A stretch of DNA of 64,000 bases from Echinicola soli. GTDB taxonomy: Bacteria; Bacteroidota; Bacteroidia; Cytophagales; Cyclobacteriaceae. The DNA lies in assembly GCF_006575665.1 (NCBI RefSeq), contig NZ_CP041253.1, positions 935,501 to 999,500 of the forward strand, read 5' to 3'. Positions 17,864 through 26,833 of this stretch are shown here, one piece after another. The notes beneath the pieces are model-generated. The model saw nothing but the letters and a program-made list of their open reading frames with translations. It was not told where the DNA came from and did not search any database. Within the stretch, counting starts at the first letter, position 1, and every line of letters starts with the position of its first letter. Made by a program: the position numbers and the translations under genes.

Positions 17864-19489
17864 ATGAAAAGCATAAAAACAATCATATATACAGCAGTGT
17901 TGGGCTTGACGGTTTCTGGCTGTTCTGGATACCTGGATGAGGAAAATCTGGGAAACACCACTGCTGAAAACTATTATGGAGACCAAGCAGGATATGAAGG
18001 GCTTATCAATGCCACCTATTCTACCTTGAGGGACGTTTACCAACCGACACCTTACATCTTTTGTGCTGGTACGGATTTATTCTTTGCCGCCCATGCGGAA
18101 GTACCTTTGGGTTTGGCGTCTTACCAAACCTTGACACCTGGCAATGGCCAAGTGGAGGAACTCTTCAAGACCCTTTATCAAAGCATCCAAATTGCCAATA
18201 TGGCCCTAGAGTATTCGGATGAAACTACGCCTTACACAGCGCTGGAAACGCGAGTGGCAGAAGTGAGGGCCATTCGTGCCTATTATTATTTTCTGTTGGT
18301 CCAAAACTTTGGCGATGTGACATTGGTGACCGATTTGATCAAAGAACCCATTGTCAGCTTTGGGCGTAACCCTGCTGGTGAAGTGTATGATTTTATCATC
18401 AGCGAACTGGAGACCGCTATCGAAATGCTACCGATGGACCAACCTGATTTTGGCCGGGTAGACAAGCGTGTCGCACAGCATATTTTGGCCAAAGTCCATC
18501 TCACCAGAGGCTATGATACCGAAAATGGTGGTTCAGCTGCAGATTTCACTCGAGCAGCACAGTTGGCCGACGCAGCCATTGACGGTCAAGCGTTGAATTT
18601 AGCATTTGGGGAGCTGTTTGAATACCAAAATGACAATAACGAGGAAATCCTTTGGTCCATTCAGTATGCAGAAGCATCCACCTTAAATTCCCCGGCCCAC
18701 AATTGGGACTATCCATGGGGGCCACTGGTACAAGGCAGCGACGATGGCGTCAATAAGAAAAATGCGCTGCACCCTACCGCGTACCTGTTTACTCTTTATC
18801 AAGATGCCGATACCCGCTTTGAAGGAACCTTCCTGAATATCAAAACCAGCCCTTACACCGGCTATATCTTGAATCCTGAAAGTACTCCTGTAAATTATTA
18901 TTACCCACGCACTGCAGCCCAATTGGCTGACACGACCGCTTGGCGAGCAGCTTCTCCTAATCGCACCGAGACCATTATCACGCCGATTGGCCCATATTGG
19001 TGGGATGGGCTTAACCAGACCGATTTTCCTGCATTGAAAAAATTTGACCGCCTGCAGTTGCCGGACATCCGTTATACGCATGACTTGTATTTGGCGAGAT
19101 TGGGCGAAACGTATTTGATTGCCGCCGAGGCCTATCTCCAAGCAGGAGATCCAGGGACAGCCTTGGCCAGGGTGAATGAAGTACGACGAAGGGCTGCTGC
19201 CCCTGGAATGGAAGCGGCCATGCAAGTATCTTCCGTGGACTTGGACTTTATACTTGATGAACGTGCCCGGGAACTGGCCGGTGAAGGGCTTCGCTGGTTA
19301 GATTTAAAGCGAACCGGGAAGTTGATGGAGTACACGGCAGTTCGTAATCCCGATATCAAAACGATCTATGACAGCGGTACAGACCCGTTCTTAGGCGCCA
19401 ATGGTGAATATAAAATCCTGCGTCCCATTCCATTGTCGGCCATTTCACTCGACGCAGGTGATTATCCACAGAATCCTGCTTACGAATAA
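17864..19489 (+). CDS. SusD/RagB-family nutrient-binding lipoprotein
   Basis: The 541-residue surface lipoprotein partners the SusC encoded 4 bases upstream. I start at the ATG at 17864; an ATG at 17840 is in frame but lies inside susC. The signal ends in lipobox VSGC (Cys20) with SGYLDEEN following. SusD landmarks are EVRAIRAYYYFLLVQNFGDV, the RLPDIRYTHDLYLARLGETYLIAAEAYLQ-type TPR region, and a late LDERARELAGEGLRWLDLKRTGK motif. It ends with the NPAYE terminus, close to the usual NPGY. It is the last gene before the strong terminator at 19521. Confidence 0.96.
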   Translation: MKSIKTIIYTAVLGLTVSGCSGYLDEENLGNTTAENYYGDQAGYEGLINATYSTLRDVYQPTPYIFCAGTDLFFAAHAEVPLGLASYQTLTPGNGQVEELFKTLYQSIQIANMALEYSDETTPYTALETRVAEVRAIRAYYYFLLVQNFGDVTLVTDLIKEPIVSFGRNPAGEVYDFIISELETAIEMLPMDQPDFGRVDKRVAQHILAKVHLTRGYDTENGGSAADFTRAAQLADAAIDGQALNLAFGELFEYQNDNNEEILWSIQYAEASTLNSPAHNWDYPWGPLVQGSDDGVNKKNALHPTAYLFTLYQDADTRFEGTFLNIKTSPYTGYILNPESTPVNYYYPRTAAQLADTTAWRAASPNRTETIITPIGPYWWDGLNQTDFPALKKFDRLQLPDIRYTHDLYLARLGETYLIAAEAYLQAGDPGTALARVNEVRRRAAAPGMEAAMQVSSVDLDFILDERARELAGEGLRWLDLKRTGKLMEYTAVRNPDIKTIYDSGTDPFLGANGEYKILRPIPLSAISLDAGDYPQNPAYE

Positions 19490-19520
19490 GAATTTCATTG
19501 GGATTTTTTGATGCTGACCA

Positions 19521-19568
19521 ATCTCTCCGCTTTTCCACTTCTGAAATGGAAAAGGGAGAGATTTTTTT
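19521..19568 (+). terminator. Rho-independent terminator after fecR-susC-susD
   Basis: ATCTCTCC-g-CTTTTCCA (19521-19537) pairs with TGGAAAAGGGAGAGAT (about 19546-19561) with a single bulged G, followed by seven T residues. This 16-bp stem separates the SusCD operon from the sugar catabolic genes. Confidence 0.9.
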
Positions 19569-19918
19569 GTAAAGTTTTCCCAATGGCAGGAATGTGCAGG
19601 ATGGGAATGATTGGTCCAAATAGGATATTAGACTGTGACAATAAGCTGAAAAGCAGTTAAAAGCGCATTTTCAGCAGTCTTTAAGTTTAGGTGAAATTAG
19701 TTTATCTTCTGATGGATGCATTGATCCTAAGCTATTACCTGATAAACCCCGAGGGCCCGATATGAAATGCCAATTTCGGTATGTTTTCATCAAGGCCATG
19801 CAGCTGTTTAGCTGCCTCCTTTTACTATTTATAAAGTCAATTATACAAGTCAAATCAAGTGACAGACACTGTGAACGCGTTCCTAGTGGCCTGCTACCCA
19901 AAACCGAGAGAAAGTAAA
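19569..19918. other. Upstream region of the sugar catabolic operon
   Basis: These 350 bases between the susD terminator and the isomerase gene have no supported ORF. The promoter of the downstream operon should lie here, but I saw no clear TAnnTTTG/TTTG pair. An in-frame GTG at 19859 would extend the isomerase by 20 residues of unconvincing sequence. Confidence 0.4.
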
Positions 19919-21346
19919 ATGCTATTTACAGGTAAAACCTTAAAGCCCATGACCTTGGGCGTAATTATAGGGAACCGTGATTTTTTCCCTGACAAGCTGG
20001 TGTCCGAAGCACGGAAGGATGTGTTGGAATTGTTGGAAAAGCTTCATATCCGTCCCGTCATCCTGGATGATCAGGAAACCAAGCTCGGAGGAGTCGAAAC
20101 CTTTCAGGAAGCCACCAAATGTGCCCAACTATTCAAAAAGCACCGAGATGACATCATGGGTGTGCTGGTAGTCCTCCCCAATTTTGGTGACGAGCGTGGT
20201 GTGGCGGAAACACTTAAACTGGCCAATCTCAATGTACCCGTATTGGTCCAAGGGTATCCTGATGACCTGAATAAACTGGACGTCGCCCGAAGAAGGGATG
20301 CGTGGTGCGGCAAGATTTCCGTATGCAATAACCTTTACCAGTTTGGAATCCCTTATACGATTACCACCGACCATGTAGTGCATCCCTCGGACCCTAAATT
20401 CACAGAAGACTTACAACGGTTTACCGCCGTTTGCCGCATTGTAAAAGGCCTGCGCAATGCACGGATTGGTGCCATTGGTGCCCGGCCAGGCGGGTTTAAT
20501 ACGGTACGCTACAGTGAAAAACTGCTCCAACGAAGCGGTATCTCTGTGACCACTATTGACCTGTCGGAGATCTTGGGCAGGGCAGAGCGGCTGGATGCTG
20601 AAGAAGCCAGGGTAAAGGAGCGACTGGAAAAAATCCATGCCTATGCATCAGTGGGCAAGACCCCTCAACATGCCTTACATCAAATTGCCAAGATGGATGT
20701 AGTGCTCAATGAGTTTATGGAAGAAAATGTATTGGATGCTACGGCCATCCAGTGCTGGACATCGGTACAGCAAAATTACGGCTGTAATGTCTGCACCAGC
20801 ATGAGCATGATGAGTGAAAACATGATGCCCAGCGCCTGTGAAGTGGACGTGACCGGCACGCTGACCATGTATGCCATGCAGTTGGCATCTGGTTCTCCAA
20901 GTGCTTTGGTGGACTGGAACAATAATTACGCCGACGACCCTGAAAAGTGCGTACTTTTCCACTGTGGCAACTGGGCCAAGTCTTTCTTACCGGACATCGA
21001 AATCAGCACGGCCCCGATCTTGGGCACTACAGTGGGCGAGGAAAATACCTATGGTGCACTTTCCGGCAGAACGCCTGCTTCACCTTTGACCTACGGGAGA
21101 ATCAGCACCGATGACCCACAGGGCAAAATCAAAGCCTATATCGGCGAAGGTCACCTGACAGACGATGAGCTAAACACCTTTGGCAATAGAGCGGTCTCCA
21201 AAATTCCTGACCTGCAGGGCCTGATGCAGTATATCTGCAAAAATGGCTTTGAACACCATGTAGTCATGAATGCCTCCCATACCGCCAATATCCTCGAAGA
21301 GGCCTTTGGCAATTATATGGGCTGGGAAGTGTACCGACATGGCTGA
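19919..21346 (+). CDS. L-fucose/L-arabinose isomerase superfamily sugar isomerase
   Basis: The 475-residue protein belongs to the fold family of fucose and arabinose isomerases, which interconvert an aldose and a ketose with a divalent metal. Likely metal and catalytic residues are Glu308 (SACEVDVTG), Asp332 (LVDWNNNY) and His348 (LFHCGNW). The N-terminal half has the Rossmann-like GVLVVLPNFGDE and IGAIGARPGGFNT segments. I start at the ATG at 19919. It opens the operon that continues with a split transketolase, an ABC importer and an FGGY kinase, so it probably turns the imported aldose into the ketose that the kinase phosphorylates. The substrate is not known; D-apiose or a pentose is considered in the findings. 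Confidence 0.85.
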   Translation: MLFTGKTLKPMTLGVIIGNRDFFPDKLVSEARKDVLELLEKLHIRPVILDDQETKLGGVETFQEATKCAQLFKKHRDDIMGVLVVLPNFGDERGVAETLKLANLNVPVLVQGYPDDLNKLDVARRRDAWCGKISVCNNLYQFGIPYTITTDHVVHPSDPKFTEDLQRFTAVCRIVKGLRNARIGAIGARPGGFNTVRYSEKLLQRSGISVTTIDLSEILGRAERLDAEEARVKERLEKIHAYASVGKTPQHALHQIAKMDVVLNEFMEENVLDATAIQCWTSVQQNYGCNVCTSMSMMSENMMPSACEVDVTGTLTMYAMQLASGSPSALVDWNNNYADDPEKCVLFHCGNWAKSFLPDIEISTAPILGTTVGEENTYGALSGRTPASPLTYGRISTDDPQGKIKAYIGEGHLTDDELNTFGNRAVSKIPDLQGLMQYICKNGFEHHVVMNASHTANILEEAFGNYMGWEVYRHG

Positions 21347-21366
21347 GGTTAGACATGAGACAAATT

Positions 21367-21389
21367 CCCCCTTTTAGGGAGCTAGGGGG
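21367..21389. repeat. CCCCC-GGGGG palindromic repeat between isomerase and transketolase genes
   Basis: CCCCC (21367-21371) and GGGGG (21385-21389) enclose TTTTAGGGAGCTA. Similar CCCCTT...AGGGG sequences lie at 49369-49415 and 57303-57346, so it appears to belong to a dispersed family. Confidence 0.5.
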
Positions 21390-21413
21390 TAAACAACCAA
21401 TAACAAAACAACC

Positions 21414-22253
21414 ATGACAACCAAAGAACTCGAAATAAAGTCGCTGAATTACCGCAAGAAGGTACTTCAGTACATAAAGAAAGCCAAAGCGGGGCATACT
21501 GGAGGAAGCCTTTCCTGCACCGACATCCTCAATGTGCTCTACAATGAGGTGATGAATGTCTCTCCAGAGAATTTCCAAGACCCAAACCGTGACCGCTACA
21601 TCCAAAGCAAGGGCCATTCTGTGGAAGCACTGTTCGTGGTGTTGGCAGATCAGGGGTTTTATCCGGAAAGCAATATCGAAACCCTATGTCAGTACCAATC
21701 CCACTTCATCGGCCATCCGACGCGGAAAGTGCCCGGTGTGGAGCAAAATACCGGAGCTCTGGGACACGGACTTCCCATCAGCGTAGGAACTGCCCTGGCC
21801 GGGAAAATGGATGGCTTGGATTACCGGGTGTTTACCCTGATGGGCGACGGGGAATTGCTGGAAGGCTCCAATTGGGAAGCAGCCATGGCCGCCTCGCACT
21901 ATAAATTGGATAATCTGGTGGCGATCTTGGATTACAACAAATTGCAGATCACCGGTGCAGTAAAGGATGTCTGCAATTCCGAACCTATAGACCAAAAGTT
22001 TGAAGCCTTTGGCTGGAGTGTAAAGCATGTGGACGGGAATAATGTGGAAGCGCTGAGCGAAACCTTAAAATCAGCACCATTTGAACAAGGAAAGCCCAGC
22101 TTTATTATCGCCCATACCGTGAAGGGCAAGGGCATTAGTTTTATGGAAAACAACATCAAATGGCACCATGGCGTGCCCAGTGATGAACAATATGCCGAGG
22201 CCCAAAAAGAACTGGACAGCCAGCTGGAAGAACTTTCAAAAGAAATTATCTGA
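21414..22253 (+). CDS. Transketolase-like protein, N-terminal (thiamine diphosphate-binding) subunit
   Basis: The 279-residue protein covers only the first third of a normal transketolase. It has KAKAGHTGGSLSCTDILNVLY, RDRYIQSKGHSVEALFVVL, GALGHGLPISVGTALAGK, and the ThDP/metal motif GDGELLEGSNWEAAM with DYNKLQ. The stop TGA shares one base with the ATG of the next gene, which encodes the C-terminal half, so the two are coupled and make an alpha2beta2-type enzyme. Separate N and C subunits occur in specialised transketolases, including the apulose-4-phosphate enzyme (AptA/AptB). Here it would take a two-carbon unit from the phosphorylated ketose made by the operon. Confidence 0.92.
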   Translation: MTTKELEIKSLNYRKKVLQYIKKAKAGHTGGSLSCTDILNVLYNEVMNVSPENFQDPNRDRYIQSKGHSVEALFVVLADQGFYPESNIETLCQYQSHFIGHPTRKVPGVEQNTGALGHGLPISVGTALAGKMDGLDYRVFTLMGDGELLEGSNWEAAMAASHYKLDNLVAILDYNKLQITGAVKDVCNSEPIDQKFEAFGWSVKHVDGNNVEALSETLKSAPFEQGKPSFIIAHTVKGKGISFMENNIKWHHGVPSDEQYAEAQKELDSQLEELSKEII

Positions 22254-23212
22254 TGACAGTAAACATAACCAATACATTAAAACAAGGCCAGGCCAACCTG
22301 GAAGTCTTTTCGGCTACATTGCAAGACTTGGCAGAAGCGGATAAAAATATCATCGCGGTGACCAGCGATTCCAGAGGATCGGGAAAGCTCGTGCCTTTCG
22401 CAGCCCAATATCCCAAACAGATCGTGGAAGTAGGCATTGCAGAGCAAAATCTGGTGGGCGTATCAGCCGGATTGGCCTCTACAGGGAAAAAAGTATTTGC
22501 CGTTTCCCCGGCTTGTTTCCTGACTGCCCGTTCTCTCGAGCAGATCAAAAATGACATTGCCTATTCAGATAACCCGGTGAATGTCATCGGCATTAGTGCA
22601 GGGGTGAGTTATGGCGCATTGGGTTCTACGCATCACAGCCTTCATGACTTTGCCGTCCTACGTGCGGTCAATAACATCATGGTGGTAGCACCTGGAGATA
22701 ATTTTGAAACAGAGATGGCCATCCGTCAGGCCGCGGCGTTGGAAGCACCCGTGTACCTCCGCTTTGGCAAGAAGCCCATGCCCTTTCTGAGCGATAACAA
22801 GGATTTTGCCCTTGGCAAGGGACGAGAAATCCGTGAAGGCAATGATTTAGCTATAGTGGCCACAGGCGAGACTGTTTGGCCGGCGATGCAAGCAGCGATG
22901 TTGCTGGAAGAGGAAAAAGGCATCGAAGTAGGCGTGATCAGCATGCACACCATCAAACCGCTGGATACAGCCCTGTTGGAAAGCATAGCCAGTAGATATT
23001 CTGCGATCATCACGGTAGAGGAACACAGCATTTATGGCGGCCTCGGCGAAGCCTGCGCTTCATTCCTTTTGCAATCGGGCTATCAGAAGAAGTTTAAGAT
23101 CATGGGAATCCCTGATGAATATACCGTGACGGGTTCGCAATTGGACATCCTTGGCCATTATGGCATTTCTGAAAAAGGAATTGCCGCTGAGGTGCTCAAA
23201 TTGCTGCGGTAA
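22253..23212 (+). CDS. Transketolase-like protein, C-terminal subunit
   Basis: A 319-residue partner of the preceding protein. It has the pyrimidine-binding domain with the catalytic Glu in VEVGIAEQNLVGVSAGLA and GVSYGALGSTHHSLHDFAVLRAVNN. The C-terminal transketolase domain has IVATGETVWPAM and ITVEEHSIYGGLGEA. Its start overlaps the previous stop by one base (TGATG). Together the two subunits account for a complete transketolase, and no full-length one is present in the window. The pair sits between the isomerase and the importer genes. Confidence 0.92.
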   Translation: MTVNITNTLKQGQANLEVFSATLQDLAEADKNIIAVTSDSRGSGKLVPFAAQYPKQIVEVGIAEQNLVGVSAGLASTGKKVFAVSPACFLTARSLEQIKNDIAYSDNPVNVIGISAGVSYGALGSTHHSLHDFAVLRAVNNIMVVAPGDNFETEMAIRQAAALEAPVYLRFGKKPMPFLSDNKDFALGKGREIREGNDLAIVATGETVWPAMQAAMLLEEEKGIEVGVISMHTIKPLDTALLESIASRYSAIITVEEHSIYGGLGEACASFLLQSGYQKKFKIMGIPDEYTVTGSQLDILGHYGISEKGIAAEVLKLLR

Positions 23213-23222
23213 ATATCGACCA

Positions 23223-23258
23223 AAAGACCTTGCAGTTTTTCAACACCTACAAGGTCTT
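23223..23258 (+). repeat. Hairpin between transketolase and binding-protein genes
   Basis: AAGACCTTG (23224-23232) and CAAGGTCTT (23250-23258) pair perfectly. The stem can extend inward by CAG/CTA with one mismatch. There is no T run, so it may be a processing or stabilising element, or a decayed palindromic repeat, rather than a terminator. Confidence 0.6.
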
Positions 23259-23274
23259 CCTTAAAACAGAATTG

Positions 23275-24225
23275 ATGAAAAAAATAACCCAAAATACCCT
23301 AATGTGGTGCTTGCCTCTGCTGTTGCTGGTAGGCGCCTGTGAAAGTAAGTCGGCTACAGACGCCAAGGGAAAGATAGCAGTCATCGTCTCTACCTTGAAT
23401 AACCCCTGGTTTGTGGTACTGGCTGAAACGGCGGCGAAGGAAGCAGAAACACTGGGCTATGAAGTCAGCATCTTTGATTCGCAGAACAACACGGCCTTGG
23501 AGAACAACCATTTTGAGAATGCGATCACAGCAGGCTATCAAGCCATACTTTTTAACCCCACTGATGCCGAAGGCTCGGTCAGCAATGTGGCAAAGGCAGC
23601 AGAAGCCGGTATTGCGGTGTTCTGTATGGACCGTGAAGTAAATTCCACCTTGCCCACTTCCCAAATCCTCTCGGACAACTATGCAGGCTGTGTGTCGCTT
23701 GGAAAATACTTTGTCGATCAATTGGACAAATCGGGCAACTATGTCGAAATCCTCGGGCTGGTCGGTGACAATAATACCTGGAACCGCTCAAAGGGTTTTC
23801 ATAGCGTGGTGGATCACTATCCAGGTTTGAAGATGGTGGCGCAGCAAAGTGCAGATTTTGACCGGAACAAGGCCATGGAAGTGATGGAATCCATCCTTCA
23901 GGTACACCGGGACATTGATGCGGTGTTCTGTGGAAACGACGCCATGGCAATGGGAGCCTATCAAGCCCTCAAAGCGGCAGGCTTGGAAAATAAGGTAGAG
24001 GTATTTGGCTTTGATGGCGCAGCCGATGTGGTGGATGCTGTAAAGGATGGAAGAATCGCCGCCACCGCTATGCAATTCCCAAAAGTAATGGCCAAAACGG
24101 CTGCACAGCTGGCAGACAAGTTTATCCGGGGGGAGAAGGCCTTTGTCAAAAAACTGCCGGTAGATGTGGAGCTGGTGCATCCGGGGAATGTGGAGCACTA
24201 TGCCGCTTATGGGAAAAAAGAATAA
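23275..24225 (+). CDS. Sugar ABC transporter substrate-binding lipoprotein (Peripla_BP_4 type)
   Basis: The 316-residue protein is a ribose-binding-protein relative. I start at the ATG at 23275, which gives a lipoprotein signal with lipobox LVGAC (Cys22); the 15 codons upstream run through the hairpin. Family features are IAVIVSTLNNPWFVVLAETAAKEAETLGYEV, the NPTDAEGSVSNVAKAAEAGIAVFCMDREV segment with the Asp-Arg that contacts sugar hydroxyls, and AVFCGNDAMAMGAYQAL with the conserved Asn-Asp. It would capture the monosaccharide in the periplasm and pass it to the permease encoded downstream. Ribose-type importers are uncommon in Bacteroidota next to SusCD systems. Confidence 0.93.
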   Translation: MKKITQNTLMWCLPLLLLVGACESKSATDAKGKIAVIVSTLNNPWFVVLAETAAKEAETLGYEVSIFDSQNNTALENNHFENAITAGYQAILFNPTDAEGSVSNVAKAAEAGIAVFCMDREVNSTLPTSQILSDNYAGCVSLGKYFVDQLDKSGNYVEILGLVGDNNTWNRSKGFHSVVDHYPGLKMVAQQSADFDRNKAMEVMESILQVHRDIDAVFCGNDAMAMGAYQALKAAGLENKVEVFGFDGAADVVDAVKDGRIAATAMQFPKVMAKTAAQLADKFIRGEKAFVKKLPVDVELVHPGNVEHYAAYGKKE

Positions 24226-24493
24226 AGCGTCGAATCCGTAATATGAATTATGAATCGTAATAGATAGGTTAATGCATATTCCGGGTTGAAAAGTTTGAAA
24301 GTTGCCAGGTTTGAAGGCTGGCCTTCGAATGGTGTTAAGGAGAGAAGTTTACCGGAGGCGAACCAGCTTGGTAACCGGTCAGATAATAACCGATTCTCAT
24401 GTGCTGACGGTACCTGACCCCGAAACATGCCATTAATTCACGCAGTGACGAATTGGTTCTAAGACTCAATACTCATGACTCAATACTAAAGAA
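24226..24493. other. Intergenic region with dispersed repeat copy and structured-looking DNA
   Basis: 24254-24288 (ATAGATAGGTTAATGCATATTCCGGGTT core) matches copies near 29820 and 50370. 24330-24420 has several short inverted pieces (GTTTACCGG/CCGGT, GGTAACCGG) that may fold, but it matches no RNA class I can name. No ORF is supported. Confidence 0.45.
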
Positions 24494-25159
24494 ATGAAAC
24501 GAAAATGGATTAAAAATAGCATCATTGGCGTCCTCTTGCTGGTCGCATTGGGCAGCTCGATAAGCATCAAAAAACTGGATGAAGTACGCGCCAGTGCCTC
24601 CGAAGAGGAATTCGACGCAGTGGCTTATGCTGAAGATTTTTGGGAAAAGGAGCTGATCCCTGATTTGGAAGAGGCAGTAGAAGTGAACCACTTGACCCAT
24701 TTACTCAGAAACCGGCCTAAGGAAGCGTTTGAGCAGCATTCAGAAGCTTTGGGCATCGGTAATATTCGTTTTTTTATGATCCAGGGAAAAGGCGAAATCC
24801 GTCAAGTCGGTGAAGATGACCTTACAGTGCTGGTGGAGACTGATACCAGTAGCCAAGTGGTAAAAATCGAAACCGAGTACATCTTTGGCAATGCTGTCCG
24901 CGATGCCAGTGGCAAGGTGGACCTGACCAAGTTTGAGCAAACCATGGACTTTAACAACGTTTCGGCAGCTATTAACCAACTAGTAAGGGAAAAGGTCTTG
25001 CCTTCCTTGAAAGCAAATGCTGAAGTGGGAAAAGAGATTGCTTTTGTAGGGGCCGTGGAAATGAATCGCGAGCAGGTGGATTTGAGCGAAATAGCCTTGA
25101 TTCCAGTGAATGCCACTTTTTTGGAGGGAAAAGATCAGACCGTCTATGCTGACCGTTAA
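24494..25159 (+). CDS. DUF2291 family protein associated with sugar ABC importers
   Basis: The 221-residue protein has an N-terminal membrane anchor or signal (IIGVLLLVALGSSISI) and the family's FDAVAYAEDFWEKELIPDLEEA motif near residues 40-58, followed by a beta-rich domain ending in VNATFLEGKDQTVYADR. DUF2291 genes are found next to ribose-type ABC transporters; the function is not established, though a periplasmic helper role is likely. Its last 14 bases overlap the start of the ATPase gene, which indicates coupled translation. Confidence 0.9.
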   Translation: MKRKWIKNSIIGVLLLVALGSSISIKKLDEVRASASEEEFDAVAYAEDFWEKELIPDLEEAVEVNHLTHLLRNRPKEAFEQHSEALGIGNIRFFMIQGKGEIRQVGEDDLTVLVETDTSSQVVKIETEYIFGNAVRDASGKVDLTKFEQTMDFNNVSAAINQLVREKVLPSLKANAEVGKEIAFVGAVEMNREQVDLSEIALIPVNATFLEGKDQTVYADR

Positions 25160-26663
25160 AAACATCACCAAGGAGTTTGCCGGAGTAAAGGCCTTGGACA
25201 ATGTCAGCTTGGAGTTACAAGCAGGGCAGGTTACAGCCATCTTGGGTGAAAATGGTGCAGGAAAATCCACGCTCATGAAAATTCTTTCCGGGGTTTACCC
25301 GGACTATGATGGCACCATTTATTTTCATGGAAAGCCTGTCAAATTCCAAAATACCAAAGAAGCCCAAGAAATAGGCATCAATATTATCCATCAAGAGCTG
25401 AACCTCATCCCCTATCTCGGTATTCGGGAAAACATCTTTTTGGGCAGGGAGCTGGAAACGGCCATCGGACTACTGGATGTGGCCAAGATGCACAAGGAAT
25501 CAGTGAAGCTGCTCAAAAAACTCAAGCTGGACATGGATCCAGAAACCCCCGTCAGCCAACTCAAAGTAGGTCAACAGCAGCTGGTGGAAATTGCCAAAGC
25601 GCTTTCACTGGAAAGTCAGGTGATCATCATGGACGAGCCTACTTCGGCGATTTCCGACCAAGAGGTGGAAATTCTGTTTGAGATCGTCAGGCATTTAAAG
25701 GAGGAAGGAAAGGCCATTGCCTATATCTCCCATAAACTTGACGAGCTTTTTGCCATTGCTGACCGCTATGTCGTGCTCCGGGATGGACAGATGATCGAAG
25801 CAGGCAAAATGGAAGGCATGACCGAGGACGCCCTGATCCAAAAAATGGTGGGCAGGGAAGTGGTCATTGAACGGTCCTGCACCGACAGACAATTTGATGA
25901 AAAGATACTTTCTGTAAAAAATTTAACTGTCAAGCATCCCAAAATTGTCGATAAGTTCCTGCTTAAGGATATCAACTTTGAGTTAGGCAAGGGAGAGGTG
26001 CTGGGCATATTTGGCCTGATGGGAGCAGGACGGACCGAGTTGATGGAAGCACTCTTTGGGGTACTTCCGCATCAGGGAGCAGAGATCACACTTGCTGGAA
26101 AAGTCCATGAATTCAAAAAGCCCCTGGAAGCGATGGATGCAGGATTGGCCTTGGTGCCGGAAGACCGGAAACATGATGGTCTGGTGCTGTGCATGGATGT
26201 CTGTACCAATTCCAGTTTGACCGTAGTGGACAGTGTCCTAAGTGGAGGACTTTTGGACGAGAAGAAGGAAAAAGGCCTTGCCCAAAAGTACATGGGCGAA
26301 CTTAAAATCAAGGCTTCTTCCCACCGACAAGTCGTGGAAAAACTAAGTGGGGGCAACCAGCAGAAAGTGGTCTTGGCCAAATGGCTGGCAACACGTCCAA
26401 AAGTACTCATGCTGGACGAGCCCACCAGGGGGATCGACATCAATGCCAAAAATGAGATTTATAAGCTGATCAGACAATTGGCCAGTGAGGGACTCGGATT
26501 GATCGTGGTTTCTTCGGAATTGCCAGAGATCTTGGCCATTTCCGATCGGGTTTTGGTCATGGCAGAGGGAAGGCTGACGGCCAATATCCCCATCAGTAAG
26601 CAGACTTCAGAGGATGAAATCCTGCAAGCTGCCATTCCTAAAAACAAGGAAAGAATCAAGTAG
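25146..26663 (+). CDS. Sugar ABC transporter ATPase, RbsA-like double-domain protein
   Basis: The 505-residue protein has two ABC domains in tandem, as in RbsA/XylG/MglA. The first has Walker A GENGAGKST, a degenerate signature LKVGQQQLVEIAKAL and Walker B VIIMDEPT. The second has a relaxed Walker A region (FGLMGAGRTE), the intact signature LSGGNQQKVVLAKWL and Walker B VLMLDEPTRGID. I start at the ATG at 25146, which overlaps DUF2291; an in-frame ATG at 25110 would add 12 residues with no family match. It powers import of the operon's sugar with the permease encoded 170 bases downstream. Confidence 0.95.
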   Translation: MLTVKNITKEFAGVKALDNVSLELQAGQVTAILGENGAGKSTLMKILSGVYPDYDGTIYFHGKPVKFQNTKEAQEIGINIIHQELNLIPYLGIRENIFLGRELETAIGLLDVAKMHKESVKLLKKLKLDMDPETPVSQLKVGQQQLVEIAKALSLESQVIIMDEPTSAISDQEVEILFEIVRHLKEEGKAIAYISHKLDELFAIADRYVVLRDGQMIEAGKMEGMTEDALIQKMVGREVVIERSCTDRQFDEKILSVKNLTVKHPKIVDKFLLKDINFELGKGEVLGIFGLMGAGRTELMEALFGVLPHQGAEITLAGKVHEFKKPLEAMDAGLALVPEDRKHDGLVLCMDVCTNSSLTVVDSVLSGGLLDEKKEKGLAQKYMGELKIKASSHRQVVEKLSGGNQQKVVLAKWLATRPKVLMLDEPTRGIDINAKNEIYKLIRQLASEGLGLIVVSSELPEILAISDRVLVMAEGRLTANIPISKQTSEDEILQAAIPKNKERIK

Positions 26664-26705
26664 CTAGTATCAAGATGTGAGACTTGAGACAAAGTAACCA
26701 AGGCT

Positions 26706-26755
26706 GTTCCGGATTTGTAATCCGGAACCTGTGATAAAGGGGATTTACAATCCCC
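26706..26755. repeat. Paired hairpins, palindromic intergenic repeat
   Basis: GTTCCGGATT-tgt-AATCCGGAAC (26706-26728) is a perfect 10-bp stem, followed by GGGGATT-tac-AATCCCC (26739-26755). The two share the ATTxGTAAT or ATTTACAAT centre and are of the type dispersed in Bacteroidota intergenic DNA. They lie inside the operon between rbsA-like and rbsC-like genes and could shape mRNA stability. Confidence 0.65.
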
Positions 26756-26833
26756 AAAACCAGTCCACCTGAGAACTGATTTTCGTCAAGCAGCTACATT
26801 TAAACCTTAAAATTAACAACCAATAACCACCCC

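Noticed and set aside
24330..24420. Possible riboswitch or group II intron piece
   Set aside because: Short inverted segments are present, but no conserved core of a known class (such as a domain V hairpin or a cobalamin box) could be matched.
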